A stretch of 64,000 nucleotides of DNA from Aquisphaera insulae (GCF_011064615.1 NZ_JAALJH010000017.1:57027-121026), one strand, 5' to 3'; shown: positions 9,663 through 19,033, counted from the first letter of the stretch. Notes: a model not told the origin generated them from the sequence alone. Numbers and translations are program-made.

Positions 9663-11054
9663 TCACACATCCCCCAGCCGCTCGGTGGAATCCCCGAACC
9701 GCGGCAGGTCGGCTGCGCCCGCGCCCATCCGGTCGGCCATCGAGAGGAACAGGTTCGTCATGGGCTTGCGGCCGTGCTTGACGTAGCGATTCGCCTCCAG
9801 GGTGCCGCCGCCGCGGCCGGCGAGGAGGACGGGGAGGTTGCTGTGGGTGTGGCGGTTGCCGTCGGCGTTGCCGCTGCCGTACACGATCATCGCGTTGTGC
9901 AGGAGCGGCTTGCCGTCGACGTCCGGCGTCGACTTCAGCGTCTCCAGGAAGCGGGCGAACTGGGCGGCGTACCAGAGGTCGATGTCCGCGACCTTCTCGA
10001 TCCACGCCGCCCGGTTCTGGTGGTGCGACAGGTCGTGATGCCCCTCGGAAATGCCAATGTGATCGAATGAGCGATTGCTGCCGTCGTGGGCCAGGAGCAG
10101 GGTCGCCACCCGGGTCGTGTCGGTCTGGAAGGCCAGGGCGAGCATGTCGTACATCAGGCGGACGTACTCGGTGTAGTCGGTCGGGACGCCGACCGGCGAC
10201 TCCACCGCCGGATCGGCCGCCGCGCCGAATTTCTCCTCGCGGGAAATCCGCGACTCCACCTCGCGGACGCTCGTCAGGTACTGGTCCAGCTTGCGGCGAT
10301 CGCCCGAATCGAGCCGGCGCTGCATGGCGCGGGCGTCGTCCAGGACGTGATCCAGGATCGACTTCTGGTCGGCCCGCCGCCGCGCCAGGCTCTCCGCGCG
10401 GCGGCCGTGCGGGCCCTCGCCGAAGAGGCGTTCGAAGACGAGCCGCGGGTTGGACTCCGGCGGCACCGGCGTCGTCGGGCTGCTCCAGGACATGTTGTAC
10501 TGATAGGCGCAGGAATATCCGGAATCGCACGAGCCGTTCTTGCGGGCCGGCTCGCAGGCCAGCTCCAGCGACGGGAGCCGCGTCAGGTGGCCGACCTTGC
10601 GGGCCAGAAACTGGTCGATGGAGATCCCCGCGCGAAGATCCGTGGCGCTCTTCTTCAGCCGGACGCCCGTGAGGAACGTGCTGCCGCCGCGGGCGTGGTC
10701 GCCGGCGCCGTCGGGGCCGGCCTCGGCCGTCGCGTGGGCCAGGCCCCCCATCACCTGGAGGTACTCCCGGCACGACTCCAGCGGCTTCAGCGTCCGGCTC
10801 AGCTCCAGCCCGGCGCCCTTGCCCTCGGCCTTGGGCCACCAGGACGCGGGGATCGCCCCGTTGGGGAAATACACGAACGCCGCGCGGAGCGGCGCACCGG
10901 TGGCCGTCCGCGCCAGGCCCGCCCCCGCCGCGGCGCCGGCGGGCCCGCCCTCGGAGGCCAGCAGCCGGCCCGCGCCCAGCGATTCGAAGGCCGGCAGAGC
11001 CACGCAGGCTCCCAGGCCGCGGAGGACGTGGCGTCGGGTCAGTCTTTCGCTCAT
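9663..11054 (-). CDS. DUF1552 domain-containing protein, Tat-exported
   Basis: This is a 463-residue secreted protein of the DUF1552 family, which in planctomycetes is almost always encoded beside a DUF1592-type cytochrome protein. Its biochemical role is not established. The N-terminus carries a twin-arginine signal (TRRHVLRGLGACVALPAF). Family blocks visible include FVYFPNGAIPASWWP near residue 70, HARGGSTFLTGV, and the C-terminal NLPVLLAGRGGG near residue 425. The start is ATG 11054, with GGGGGATGAGG upstream. It begins four bases after the stop of the cytochrome gene, so the two form an operon. Confidence 0.88.
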   Translation of the reverse strand: MSERLTRRHVLRGLGACVALPAFESLGAGRLLASEGGPAGAAAGAGLARTATGAPLRAAFVYFPNGAIPASWWPKAEGKGAGLELSRTLKPLESCREYLQVMGGLAHATAEAGPDGAGDHARGGSTFLTGVRLKKSATDLRAGISIDQFLARKVGHLTRLPSLELACEPARKNGSCDSGYSCAYQYNMSWSSPTTPVPPESNPRLVFERLFGEGPHGRRAESLARRRADQKSILDHVLDDARAMQRRLDSGDRRKLDQYLTSVREVESRISREEKFGAAADPAVESPVGVPTDYTEYVRLMYDMLALAFQTDTTRVATLLLAHDGSNRSFDHIGISEGHHDLSHHQNRAAWIEKVADIDLWYAAQFARFLETLKSTPDVDGKPLLHNAMIVYGSGNADGNRHTHSNLPVLLAGRGGGTLEANRYVKHGRKPMTNLFLSMADRMGAGAADLPRFGDSTERLGDV

Positions 11055-11058
11055 AGCC

Positions 11059-13686
11059 TCATCCCCCGATGGCATGGGTTGGATCGTCTGTCCTCGCGTC
11101 CGCCGCCTTCGATTTCGCCCCCGTGTCCGCTTCCATGCCGATCCGCCGCCGCTTCTGGAACGGGACGGACTCGATGACGCCGGTGAGGAGCGCGGAGGCG
11201 CGGCCGCCCGAGGCCTCGACCCGATCGACGAGGCGGTCCACCGCCTCCACGTCGGCGGCCTCGAGGCCGCGGCCCAGGGCGTAGGTGAGCAGCTTCTCGG
11301 CCAGGCAGCGCTCGAACTCGCGGCGGTGCCCGTCCACCAGGACCTTCTTGAGCCCGCGGACGCCGTCGAACGCCTCCCCCGTGACGAGCTTGCCGGATGC
11401 GTCAATCTTCTGGTTCCGCTCGGCCTCCCGCCAGCGGCCCAGGGCGTTGAAGTTCTCCAGGGCCAGGCCCAGGGGGTCCATCCGGTTGTGGCACGAGGCA
11501 CACGAGGCCGATTCCCGGTGGATGGCCAGCGTCTCCCTCAGGGTCAGCGGCTTGCCCCCCTTGCGGGCAGAGTCCTCGAGCGGGGGGATGTCCGGCGGCG
11601 GGGGCGGGGGCGGCGTCCCGAGGATGTTCTCCAGGATGAACAGCCCGCGCTTCACCGGCGAGGTCCGGTCCGGGTTCGAGGTCACGGTCAGCACCGTGGC
11701 CTGCGTCAGCACGCCCCCGCGCGGGCTCCCGGGCGGCAGTGGCACGCGCCGCATCTCGTCCCCCTTCACGCCCTCGATCGCGTAGAACTTCGCCAGCCGC
11801 TCGTTGAGGAAGGTGAAGTCCGCGTCGAGCAGGGTGACGAGCGGGCGGTCGTTGCGGAGGACGTCCTCGACGAGCATCTCGGTCTCCCGCCGCATCGCCT
11901 GGCGGAGGTCGCGGGTCAGCTCCAGGTCCTTGAATCGCCTCGAGGCCGACGCGAAGGCGGCGCGAGCCTCCTTGATCTCGGACTTCTCCGCCTCGGTCAG
12001 CTCCTCCGGCGGCTTGCGGTTGAGCTCGCGGAAGCGGGCCCGCTTCTTCTCCGCGTCCGGCTCGCGGACGAGGTCGCGGCCGGCCACCGCGACCGAGTTG
12101 ATCAGGACCGAGTCCACGTCGCGAGCCTGCAGCCACTGGCCCACGAAGTGGCGGAAGAACTCCGCCGACTTCGGGCTCGCCAGCATCCGCCGGACCTGGT
12201 TCGTCATGTCCTTGCGCAGCCCGTGCGAGGCCGCCAGTCGAAAAAGCTCGTCGTCGGGCATCGACGACCAGAGGAAGTAGGACAGCCGCGTCGCCAGGGC
12301 GTATTCGTCCACGAGCGGATATCTCGCCGACGAGGCGAGGTCGACCCACTCCTCGCGGAAGAGGAACCGGGGCGAGGCCAGCGCGACGGTGAAGGCCCGC
12401 GCGATCCCCGCCTCGAAGGTCCCGCCGGGCACGCCCCAGCCGGTCTCGGCCGCGGCGACCAGGCCGTCCACCGTCGCGTCATCCGCCGGGCGGCGGAAGG
12501 CCCGCGAGGCGAACGGGCCGAGGATCTCCCGGGCGTACGCCCGGCGCCCGGCGAGGTCCGCCGGAACGTCGCGCGGGAAGAACCTCGCGTAGTCGGCGGG
12601 CCTGACGAAGTGGCTCTCGTCGAACGGCCCCCGGACCTTCACGTCGTCGATCCGGAGCGCCAGCGAGCGGACCTTCTCGGCGGCCGGCGGAAGGGGCTCG
12701 ACCCGGACCGTCAGCTCGTGCGGCCCGGCGGTCAGCTCGCGGTCCGCCTCGAACCGATACGTCCGCCCGTCCTGCCGCGTGAAGTCCTTCCGGTGCAGCT
12801 CCGCGCCGTCCAGGGTGAAGACCATCCGGCAGCGGTTGGCGTCGAAGACGCCATCCACGAACCGCTCGGTCGCGGCCAGGTCCAGGACCAGCCGGTACTT
12901 GCCCGCGTGCTCGGCCTGGAAGGTCGTCGCCACGGAGGCCGGCTCGTAGTAGGAGAGCGAGAGCGGCCCATTCGGCGCGGGCCTGGACCGCCCATCATCC
13001 TTGTCCTTGTCCGCTCCCCGGCGGAAGGCCCTCCCGGGGATGACGTGCTCGGCGACGACCTTCGAGGACACGGGGACGGCCCGCGCCACGATCGTCCGCG
13101 CGGCCGCGATGTACTTCTCCAGCAGGAGGGGCGACATCGTCAGGACCTCGCCGATGTTGTCGAAGCCGAAGCCGGTGTCGTCGGGCGGGAACTCCTCGGC
13201 CGTGTCATAGTCCACGCCGATCAGGTCGCGGACGGTGTTCCGATACTCGATCCGGTTCAACCGGCGGACCGTCACCCGACCGGGATCCGGATCGGCCGGG
13301 TCGATCTCCAGCGCCGAACGCTTGATCCAGGCCTCCAGCGCCTTCACCTCATCGGCCGAGGGCCTCGGCTCGCCGGCGGGGGGCATCAGCCCCGCCCGGA
13401 CGTTCTTCAGGACGCCCAGCCAGAGCTTGCCGTCGCGGAGCAGGGGGGATCCCGCGTCGTCGCCGCCGTCGAAATTCACGCCCCCCTTCTTCAGGCCGGC
13501 GGCATGGCAGGCCCCGCAGTATTCCGCGAGCACCGGCTTCGCCTCGTCCGCGAAAGTCCTCGCCCGCTCGAGGTCCCGCGGCGACGGCTCCGCGGCGAGG
13601 GCCGCGCCCCGGGCCATCGCCACGAGCAGGACGAGCCGCCCCAGATCCGCTCGGATCGGCCGGTGTCGATGGCTGGGGGCAGTCAT
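11059..13686 (-). CDS. DUF1587/1595/1592/1588/1585 c-type cytochrome protein
   Basis: This is a large periplasmic protein of 875 residues. After a signal peptide ending near residue 32, YCGACHAAGLKKGG provides a CxxCH haem c site. Further domains in order are DUF1587 (VRRLNRIEYRNTVRDLIGV), a DUF1595/DUF1592 block (YALATRLSYFLWSSMPDDEL), DUF1588 (VTSNPDRTSPVKRG, before a Pro run) and DUF1585, which has a second CxxCH (SCASCHNRMDPLGLALENF). Proteins of this architecture pair with DUF1552 or DUF1501 proteins; a role in polysaccharide breakdown has been proposed but not shown. I used ATG 13686, which starts the signal peptide; ATG 13758 would add 24 residues. No clear ribosome site is visible at either. 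Confidence 0.9.
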   Translation of the reverse strand: MTAPSHRHRPIRADLGRLVLLVAMARGAALAAEPSPRDLERARTFADEAKPVLAEYCGACHAAGLKKGGVNFDGGDDAGSPLLRDGKLWLGVLKNVRAGLMPPAGEPRPSADEVKALEAWIKRSALEIDPADPDPGRVTVRRLNRIEYRNTVRDLIGVDYDTAEEFPPDDTGFGFDNIGEVLTMSPLLLEKYIAAARTIVARAVPVSSKVVAEHVIPGRAFRRGADKDKDDGRSRPAPNGPLSLSYYEPASVATTFQAEHAGKYRLVLDLAATERFVDGVFDANRCRMVFTLDGAELHRKDFTRQDGRTYRFEADRELTAGPHELTVRVEPLPPAAEKVRSLALRIDDVKVRGPFDESHFVRPADYARFFPRDVPADLAGRRAYAREILGPFASRAFRRPADDATVDGLVAAAETGWGVPGGTFEAGIARAFTVALASPRFLFREEWVDLASSARYPLVDEYALATRLSYFLWSSMPDDELFRLAASHGLRKDMTNQVRRMLASPKSAEFFRHFVGQWLQARDVDSVLINSVAVAGRDLVREPDAEKKRARFRELNRKPPEELTEAEKSEIKEARAAFASASRRFKDLELTRDLRQAMRRETEMLVEDVLRNDRPLVTLLDADFTFLNERLAKFYAIEGVKGDEMRRVPLPPGSPRGGVLTQATVLTVTSNPDRTSPVKRGLFILENILGTPPPPPPPDIPPLEDSARKGGKPLTLRETLAIHRESASCASCHNRMDPLGLALENFNALGRWREAERNQKIDASGKLVTGEAFDGVRGLKKVLVDGHRREFERCLAEKLLTYALGRGLEAADVEAVDRLVDRVEASGGRASALLTGVIESVPFQKRRRIGMEADTGAKSKAADARTDDPTHAIGG

Positions 13687-13806
13687 GGGCAACACCGGAG
13701 GCTGGAGGATGGAGAGGTTTATCGGGACCGCGAGGAGCCGGGGCAGGATGGGCGCCATCCAGTTTAGGCGACAATGGCGCCCTCGACGACCCGGACTTAT
13801 GGTTTT

Positions 13807-16470
13807 TTAATCTCCGATCATCGGCGGTGGGGCGAGATCGAGCGGCAGATAGACCGGGACGACCGGCGCATCGGCCTCGGAGACGAGGGATGGCGCGGCG
13901 AAGCCGCCGGAGTTCACGATCCGGGAGATGCCCAGGTACGTCCCCTCGGCGGAGAGGCCCGCGAAGACGACGACCGACCGGGCCTTCGCCTTCGCCAGGG
14001 GATTGACGCAGGCCGCGGCGACGGCCGTCCTGGGGTTGGCGAAAGTCCGGTTGCCCAGGTGGACCGAGGCCGGGCCGAACCGGACGGGCAGCAAGGCGTG
14101 CGATGCCGCCAGCCGCGCGGCCACCTTGTTGGTCGCCGGCCTGCCGATCAGCAGCAGGTGGTTGGCGGCGAGCTCCTCCTCCGTGATCTCGGCGTCGGAC
14201 CTGATTGGCACGAGGATATTGGCCCACCGCGCCGCCAGCTTCTTCTGGAGCAAGCTCGCGGCCTCGCGCTGGGCGTCCGACTCGGCGAGGGTGCCATACA
14301 CGATGAGCGTGGCGTCGAGCTGCCGCTCGAAGCCGCCCACGGGCCAGAACTGGTTCAATCGCCAGTGGTCGTACGCCGCCCCGCCGAGCGACCTGAGCGC
14401 CTCGTCGAAGTCGAGGCCCATCCCGCCGCCCCCGAGCCAGAGGTCCTTCGCGCGGCCGAAGGGCGAGCCCTTGGCCTTCTCGGCGGCGGCGAAGAACTCC
14501 GCGGTGGTGACCGGCCGCCCGGCGTGGCCGCGGCCGAACTCGTCCATGAACGGCAGGAACGTCTCGTCGCCCATCGCCTTCCGGAGCGCGGCGAGGACCA
14601 GGACCCCCTTGCCCGCGGCGATGTCGTACCATTCGTCCGAGCGGAGATCGGGATGGATCGCCGCCAGCGGGATGTCCCCGCCCCGGCGGACGACCGCCGT
14701 GAGGTAACTCGAGATCGGCCCGAAGAGTGCCAGGCCGATCGCCTCGCGGGCCTCGTCGTCCGGATCGGTCGCCTTGCCGCCTTCCGCGGCCTGCTTGCGG
14801 TAGGCCAGCTCGAGCGCCACGATCCGCTCGTAGCCGGAGAAGGCGGAGGCGAGCCAGAGGTCGGCGTCCCCCTCCGGGAGGATCGTGCCGTGCCAGGCGG
14901 GCGTGTGGTCCCGCCCGCTGATGTCGGGCCGATCCCCGCGCCCGCCGCTCCCCCGGGCGAGGTCCACGGCCGCGGCCGGGACGGGGCCGGGGCTGGTGGC
15001 GGCCGGCTTCGGATCGGCCACCCGGATCAGCGTCCAGTCGTTGGGCACCAGCGGGGGCACGTCCGGGTAGAGCCGGCGCTGGGCGTCGGTCGGCTCCCAG
15101 AGCCGGCCCATCGGCGAGGCGAACCGGGCCCACGAGGTCATCTCGCGGGCGAGGTCGGTCGTCGTGAACTTGGCGTCGAGCGACCGCGCCGCGGCCAGCG
15201 GCGGCGTCGTGAAGGCGAGGAAGCCGAACGACTCGTCGATCCTCGTCCTGTTCGCGTCGAAGAGTTTCAGCCAGGTGCGGTCACGGTCGTGAGGATGGAA
15301 GACCGGGTCGGCCGGCCGGCCCTCGAGCGAGGGCTCGGTCTCGAGCCGGACCTGCAAGTCCTTGGCGTTGTTGCAGCCCCAGTAGAAGCCCGGCGTGCCG
15401 CCGAACCACTCGCCCTTGCTGCTCCGCCAGAGCTTCGATTTGTGGGTCCCGAGCTCGAACATGGCGATCTCGTTGGTCTTCGTGTCGGCGAGCAGCCATT
15501 CGTTCGAGTAGAGCCCGTTGTTCCCCTCGCCGAGGATCTTCACGGCGCCGTCGATCGAGTCCGCGTACTGGACCGCCCGACGGATCCGGTCGACCAGGGG
15601 GATCCCCTTCGGGTCGAACTTCGTCTGGCCGATGGTGGTCTCGCAGGCGACGAGCCCGGCGTCGTTCATGTAGTAATCGAGCCCGCTCATGAGGCCGCCG
15701 GGATAGGTCTGCATCACCACGCGGTGCCCCCGCGCCGGCGTGATGTCGAGCCAGACCTTGTAGTGGATGGCATGAACGAGATTCCACATCGTGATGTGGC
15801 CGAAGACGACCTTGCCGTCGGCCGTGGCCGGCCCGGTCGCGGCGAAGGCGCTGCAGTGCGATTCGGGAGCCTTCCGCGTCGTCCCCTCGGCGGGCTCGCG
15901 GAACCGCTTGCCTTCGAGCCCGGTCGCGGTGGCGTCCAGGGCGTCGTCCAGGAACGTGGTCTCGATGTCCGCGTTCACGGTCGCGATGTCGAGGAGGTCG
16001 AGCGGCCGGCCCTGGAACTTGGCGCCGGCCGCGGCGGCGCCGTCGGCGATGCCCTTCATCTCCTCGATGTATTCGGCCCCGATCCCGCGGAGGAAGAGCG
16101 CATCGGCCATGAACCTCAGGTCGCGCCAGCCACCGGCCGGGTCGGTCCGGCTGCGGTACTCGGCCAGGCCGTCGATCAACTTGACGATCTCCGGGGCGAG
16201 CAGCCGGCCGTGCTGATAGCCGCGGTCGTAGGGCTCCCCCTCGACGTGGACGACGACGAACCCGGCCTGGGGATACCGATACCCCGGGCCATACCGCTGC
16301 ACGCCCGCCGGATCGGGCCGGAACTCCCGGGCCCCGGCCGCCAGCTTCACCGGCGAGGGGGTGGTGTTCGCCCCCGGCGCCGGGGAAGGCGCCGGCTCAT
16401 TCGCCGCGACGGCCGCGAAGGTCGTCAGCCATCCCGAGAAAACGACGATCGTCCGCGAGAGCTTCGCCAT
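13807..16470 (-). CDS. C45-type Ntn hydrolase fused to an aminopeptidase-like C-terminal region
   Basis: This is an exported protein of 887 residues with a signal peptide at 1-23. Residues 75-480 follow the peptidase C45/acyltransferase or phospholipase-B-like pattern. The probable autocatalytic nucleophile is Cys206 in ESHCSAFAATG, and HITMWNL and NDAGLVACETTIGQTKF follow. Such enzymes cut themselves to expose the N-terminal Cys and then hydrolyse amides. The C-terminal region contains GDETFLPFMDEFGRGHAG and TTAEFFAAAEKA, which resemble the C-terminal region of M1-type peptidases; no HExxH was seen, so it is probably non-catalytic. The last 150 residues are unassigned. ATG 16470 begins the signal peptide; the 74-codon extension upstream is not protein-like. 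Confidence 0.75.
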   Translation of the reverse strand: MAKLSRTIVVFSGWLTTFAAVAANEPAPSPAPGANTTPSPVKLAAGAREFRPDPAGVQRYGPGYRYPQAGFVVVHVEGEPYDRGYQHGRLLAPEIVKLIDGLAEYRSRTDPAGGWRDLRFMADALFLRGIGAEYIEEMKGIADGAAAAGAKFQGRPLDLLDIATVNADIETTFLDDALDATATGLEGKRFREPAEGTTRKAPESHCSAFAATGPATADGKVVFGHITMWNLVHAIHYKVWLDITPARGHRVVMQTYPGGLMSGLDYYMNDAGLVACETTIGQTKFDPKGIPLVDRIRRAVQYADSIDGAVKILGEGNNGLYSNEWLLADTKTNEIAMFELGTHKSKLWRSSKGEWFGGTPGFYWGCNNAKDLQVRLETEPSLEGRPADPVFHPHDRDRTWLKLFDANRTRIDESFGFLAFTTPPLAAARSLDAKFTTTDLAREMTSWARFASPMGRLWEPTDAQRRLYPDVPPLVPNDWTLIRVADPKPAATSPGPVPAAAVDLARGSGGRGDRPDISGRDHTPAWHGTILPEGDADLWLASAFSGYERIVALELAYRKQAAEGGKATDPDDEAREAIGLALFGPISSYLTAVVRRGGDIPLAAIHPDLRSDEWYDIAAGKGVLVLAALRKAMGDETFLPFMDEFGRGHAGRPVTTAEFFAAAEKAKGSPFGRAKDLWLGGGGMGLDFDEALRSLGGAAYDHWRLNQFWPVGGFERQLDATLIVYGTLAESDAQREAASLLQKKLAARWANILVPIRSDAEITEEELAANHLLLIGRPATNKVAARLAASHALLPVRFGPASVHLGNRTFANPRTAVAAACVNPLAKAKARSVVVFAGLSAEGTYLGISRIVNSGGFAAPSLVSEADAPVVPVYLPLDLAPPPMIGD

Positions 16471-16706
16471 GGACTCGCCCCGTTCCTTCCGCTCGCCGGT
16501 GCGGCCGCCGGCATGGGTATCATCAGGAGGTGAGAGGGCCCTCATTCTAGGAAACACCCGCCCGCCGCGGAAGCCCCCGGGCCTCGGGACCTCGGGGCGT
16601 GTTCCCTTGACCCATGACTGGGAGCGCGGCATCCTTGCCGTGGAAAGAGCCCTGGTGCTCAGCGGTGGAGAGCGAAGCCGTGGTCGATCCATCCGAAGGA
16701 TTGGGA

Positions 16707-16907
16707 ATGACCCTCAAGGAACTGCATGAGCTCCTCGGCGAGCCTACTGACTTCATGATCTCAAGCCGAAGTGAACGACAACCGATGATCTGGCGGTATG
16801 GTGAAATCGAGTATCACTTCGGGCCGAGCGGCCGTGTGTGGCTCGTCTACACCGAGGACGACGACGGCAATCCGAGGGTGCTTGGCCTCCGGCTTGCCGA
16901 GGGATAG
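16707..16907 (+). CDS. Small conserved-looking hypothetical protein
   Basis: The 66-residue product begins MTLKELHELLGEP and contains IWRYGEIEYHFGPSGRVWLVY, which reads like a small alpha/beta domain. Proteins with this layout occur as orphan genes in planctomycetes and cyanobacteria; function unknown. The frame is open to ATG 16614 (97 residues), but the added residues look random and there is no ribosome site there. This is the first gene of the small-gene island. Confidence 0.5.
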   Translation: MTLKELHELLGEPTDFMISSRSERQPMIWRYGEIEYHFGPSGRVWLVYTEDDDGNPRVLGLRLAEG

Positions 16908-17006
16908 GCATCACCACCTGACCTCGCGCCGAGTCGGATTCTGGTATCATGAGGCTGGTCGCGTTATGGAGTCGGTCCATCCGGGCTGATGTGAGAGGAA
17001 GTTGCC

Positions 17007-17225
17007 ATGACAACGCTGCTGGAGAAGGCCTTCGCTGAGGCTGCCAAGCTGTCCGAGGACGAGCAGGTGGTGCTGGCGAAGCGGCTCCTGGCCGAACTGG
17101 AGGCTGAGGACGACTTCGATAGAGCCATAGCCCGATCTGCTCATAAGCTCGCGGGGCTGGCGGCGGAGGCCCTCGCCGAGCATCACGCCGGCTTGACCGA
17201 AGAACTCGACCCCGACCGCCTATGA
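17007..17225 (+). CDS. Antitoxin of a RelE/ParE-type toxin-antitoxin module
   Basis: This is a 72-residue acidic, helical protein. The N-terminus (LLEKAFAEAAKLSEDEQVVLAKRLLAEL) matches the 'addiction module component' antitoxin pattern, where the sequence L-S-x-x-E-x-x-x-L precedes a helix that embraces the toxin. The next gene overlaps it by four bases (ATGA at 17222), the standard layout. It would neutralise the toxin by direct binding and probably represses its own promoter. AGAGGAAG precedes ATG 17007. Confidence 0.72.
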   Translation: MTTLLEKAFAEAAKLSEDEQVVLAKRLLAELEAEDDFDRAIARSAHKLAGLAAEALAEHHAGLTEELDPDRL

Positions 17226-17491
17226 ACTCGCGCACGACGCGACGCTTCCGTGAGCTCTTCGCGGCCTTGTCTGCCCACGTCCAGCGGCAGGCCCGGGACG
17301 CGTATCGATTGTTCCGCCAGAACCCGGCACATCCCGGCCTCCACTTCAAGCAGGTCCATACCGATCCGCTCCTCTTCTCGGCCCGAGTCGGGATCAGTTA
17401 CCGTGCGGTCTGCGTGCGTGAGGGCGATACCGTCGTCTGGTTCTGGATCGGCTCCCATGCGGCGTATGACAACCTCCTCGCTCAGCTTTGA
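17222..17491 (+). CDS. RelE/ParE-fold toxin
   Basis: This is an 89-residue basic protein. RQNPAHPGLHFKQVHTDP followed by FSARVGISYRAVCVREGDTVVWFWIGSHAAYD is the typical RelE/ParE strand pattern, ending with the conserved W-I-G-x-H-x-x-Y-D. The family contains ribosome-dependent mRNA interferases and gyrase inhibitors; which of these applies cannot be told. It overlaps the antitoxin gene by four bases and is translationally coupled to it. No truncation is seen, so the module appears intact. Confidence 0.75.
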   Translation: MNSRTTRRFRELFAALSAHVQRQARDAYRLFRQNPAHPGLHFKQVHTDPLLFSARVGISYRAVCVREGDTVVWFWIGSHAAYDNLLAQL

Positions 17492-17529
17492 ATGGTCTCG
17501 TTATTGCCTATTCTCGCTCGAGCCTGATC

Positions 17530-17919
17530 ATGGTTGATGGCCTCGTCATCGCACTCGCCGTCTTCACCCTTGTCGCCGTGACCCGGCGGCTCCATCCCGC
17601 CCGGCCGATCCCGGTCGTCATCCTGACGGGGCTATCCGCGGCGTGGACCTGGGCGAACCTCCGAGACCCCGGATGGGAGGAGGTTTGGATTGAAAGCGCC
17701 CCGAGGGAGTTGAACCCCATCACGAGGGCCCTGTTCTATCGCGGATGGCCGCTCGCACCGTTCATGCTCTGCATCATTCACGGCAACCGATTTCGACCCG
17801 ACGGATTCGAATCGTGGGCGATGGTCATCGACCGGCTGGTCCTCCTCGCCGCCCTCTGGCTCGCCCGGCTCGGATGCGATCGATTGGCCATACGCAATTG
17901 CGATCATGTCGGAAAGTAA
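17530..17919 (+). CDS. Small membrane protein, unknown
   Basis: The 129-residue product has hydrophobic segments at about 3-16 (DGLVIALAVFTLVAV), 27-42 (VVILTGLSAAWTWANL) and 100-116 (VLLAALWLARLG). The product is therefore probably a membrane protein. It matches no family I recognise. ATG 17530 lies at the start of the first hydrophobic segment; an in-frame ATG at 17488 would overlap the toxin gene by four bases. Its 3' end overlaps the next gene by 14 bases, suggesting coupled expression. Confidence 0.5.
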   Translation: MVDGLVIALAVFTLVAVTRRLHPARPIPVVILTGLSAAWTWANLRDPGWEEVWIESAPRELNPITRALFYRGWPLAPFMLCIIHGNRFRPDGFESWAMVIDRLVLLAALWLARLGCDRLAIRNCDHVGK

Positions 17920-18265
17920 TGGGATAAGGAACGTGGGAGCGAACATCTTCCTCTACTGCCCGGCCGGCGTGGAAGGCCCCTCCCGGAGCGACCTGGAAGA
18001 GGAGCTGGAGGCGTTCTTCGGCGGGGCCGCCGCGGACTGCGGGGCGGGCACCGGCCGCGGCGGATTCCACCTCGACTTCGAGTTCGCCTCAGGCCAGGAC
18101 CCGCATGCGTGGGCCGACCGCCTCGGGTCGTTCCTGGCCGGCCTGGGCGTGCGCCCGGGCACCTACTTCGACGTGTTCCCGGACGGCTACGAGCCGGGCG
18201 GCGAGTGGCGGCGAGTGGAGGTGTTCGGGGCGGATGGGCGGCGGACCGATCGCCCCGGCGGGTAG
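17906..18265 (+). CDS. Hypothetical soluble protein
   Basis: This is a 119-residue acidic protein with no recognised domain. It begins VGANIFLYCPAGVEG and contains a long helical segment (DLEEELEAFFGG) and GTYFDVFPDGYEPGGEWRRVEVF. Size, acidity and position among toxin-antitoxin genes resemble polymorphic-toxin immunity proteins, but nothing in the sequence proves that. The start ATG 17906 lies inside the previous gene. Confidence 0.5.
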   Translation: MSESNGIRNVGANIFLYCPAGVEGPSRSDLEEELEAFFGGAAADCGAGTGRGGFHLDFEFASGQDPHAWADRLGSFLAGLGVRPGTYFDVFPDGYEPGGEWRRVEVFGADGRRTDRPGG

Positions 18266-18340
18266 GCTCTCCGAATCAGGCTGCGCTCGACCTGGCGCCG
18301 ACCGAACGGATAGAATCGAGGTACGAAAGGACCCGAACCG

Positions 18341-18613
18341 ATGACGATCCGCCTACCGCCCGACCTGGAGCGCTCCATCGAAGCCGTCGTGAATTGGGGC
18401 CGGTACGCGTCCGTCGATCACGCCATGGCCGAGGCTGCTCGACTCTTGCTCCGCCGTGAAAGCCAGCAGCGACAGCCGACCGGAACGGCCGGCAATGCGG
18501 GCCTCGGCTCGATCGGGGCCCTGCGTGACGATGCCGACCTCCTCGACCAGGCCGTCAAGCATGCCATGAAGGTCAGGGAGGAGCGGCCGTGGAGGCTGTC
18601 CGGCGTTGAATAG
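18341..18613 (+). CDS. Ribbon-helix-helix antitoxin
   Basis: This is a 90-residue protein whose N-terminus (MTIRLPPDLERSIEAVVNWGRYAS) is a ribbon-helix-helix DNA-binding domain, as in ParD/VapB antitoxins. The C-terminal tail should bind the PIN toxin encoded next. The two genes overlap by eight bases (ATG 18606). With the toxin frame broken, the antitoxin may now be a solitary repressor. Confidence 0.7.
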   Translation: MTIRLPPDLERSIEAVVNWGRYASVDHAMAEAARLLLRRESQQRQPTGTAGNAGLGSIGALRDDADLLDQAVKHAMKVREERPWRLSGVE

Positions 18614-19029
18614 AGCCTTGCTCGACACCGACATCTACTCCGAGATCCTCAAGGCCATCGACAAGACCGTCACCCACAACGCAACGGCCTACCGACAGGC
18701 TCATCGCCGCCTGACGTTCTCGGTGATCACCGTGATGGAGATCATCCAGGGCCTGAAGAAGGCCGGAGCGTCGCCGAAGCGCATCCAGGCGTTCCGCGAC
18801 GCCATAATCCCCGAGGAGATCCTCCCATTCGATCAGGACACCGCCCGACCTTGCGGGCCTGATCGCCGGCGACCTTGACCGCTTTGGCCGTCCAATCGGC
18901 CGTTGCGACCCCATGATCGCCCCGGTGGCCATCCTCCATGGGCTGGATCTCGTCACCGGCAACACTGCCCACTACCAACGTGTCCAGCAACTCGGCTACC
19001 CATTAACCCTCGCGAACTGGCGGGTCTAG
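18606..19029 (+). pseudogene. VapC-type PIN-domain toxin, frameshifted
   Basis: PIN-domain ribonucleases need a cluster of acidic residues. The first (LLDTDIYSE, Asp at about residue 8) and second (VITVMEIIQGL, Glu near 45) are in the opening frame. The third lies in another frame: GRCDPMIAPVAI, followed by HGLDLVTGNTAHY, ends at TAG 19027. The frames meet at 18843-18847, where GCCCGAC would continue the protein if one C of the run 18844-18846 were absent. As it stands the frame ends at 18878 with CGPDRRRP and loses the third acidic residue. It may be a true mutation or a sequencing indel. Confidence 0.75.
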
Positions 19030-19033
19030 CTAG

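Noticed and set aside
10540..13767. Very long plus-strand open frame (1075 codons) opposite the cytochrome gene
   Set aside because: It is the antisense shadow of the DUF1592-type gene; translation is Arg/Gly/Asp/Val-rich with no domain, while the minus strand carries CxxCH and DUF motifs.
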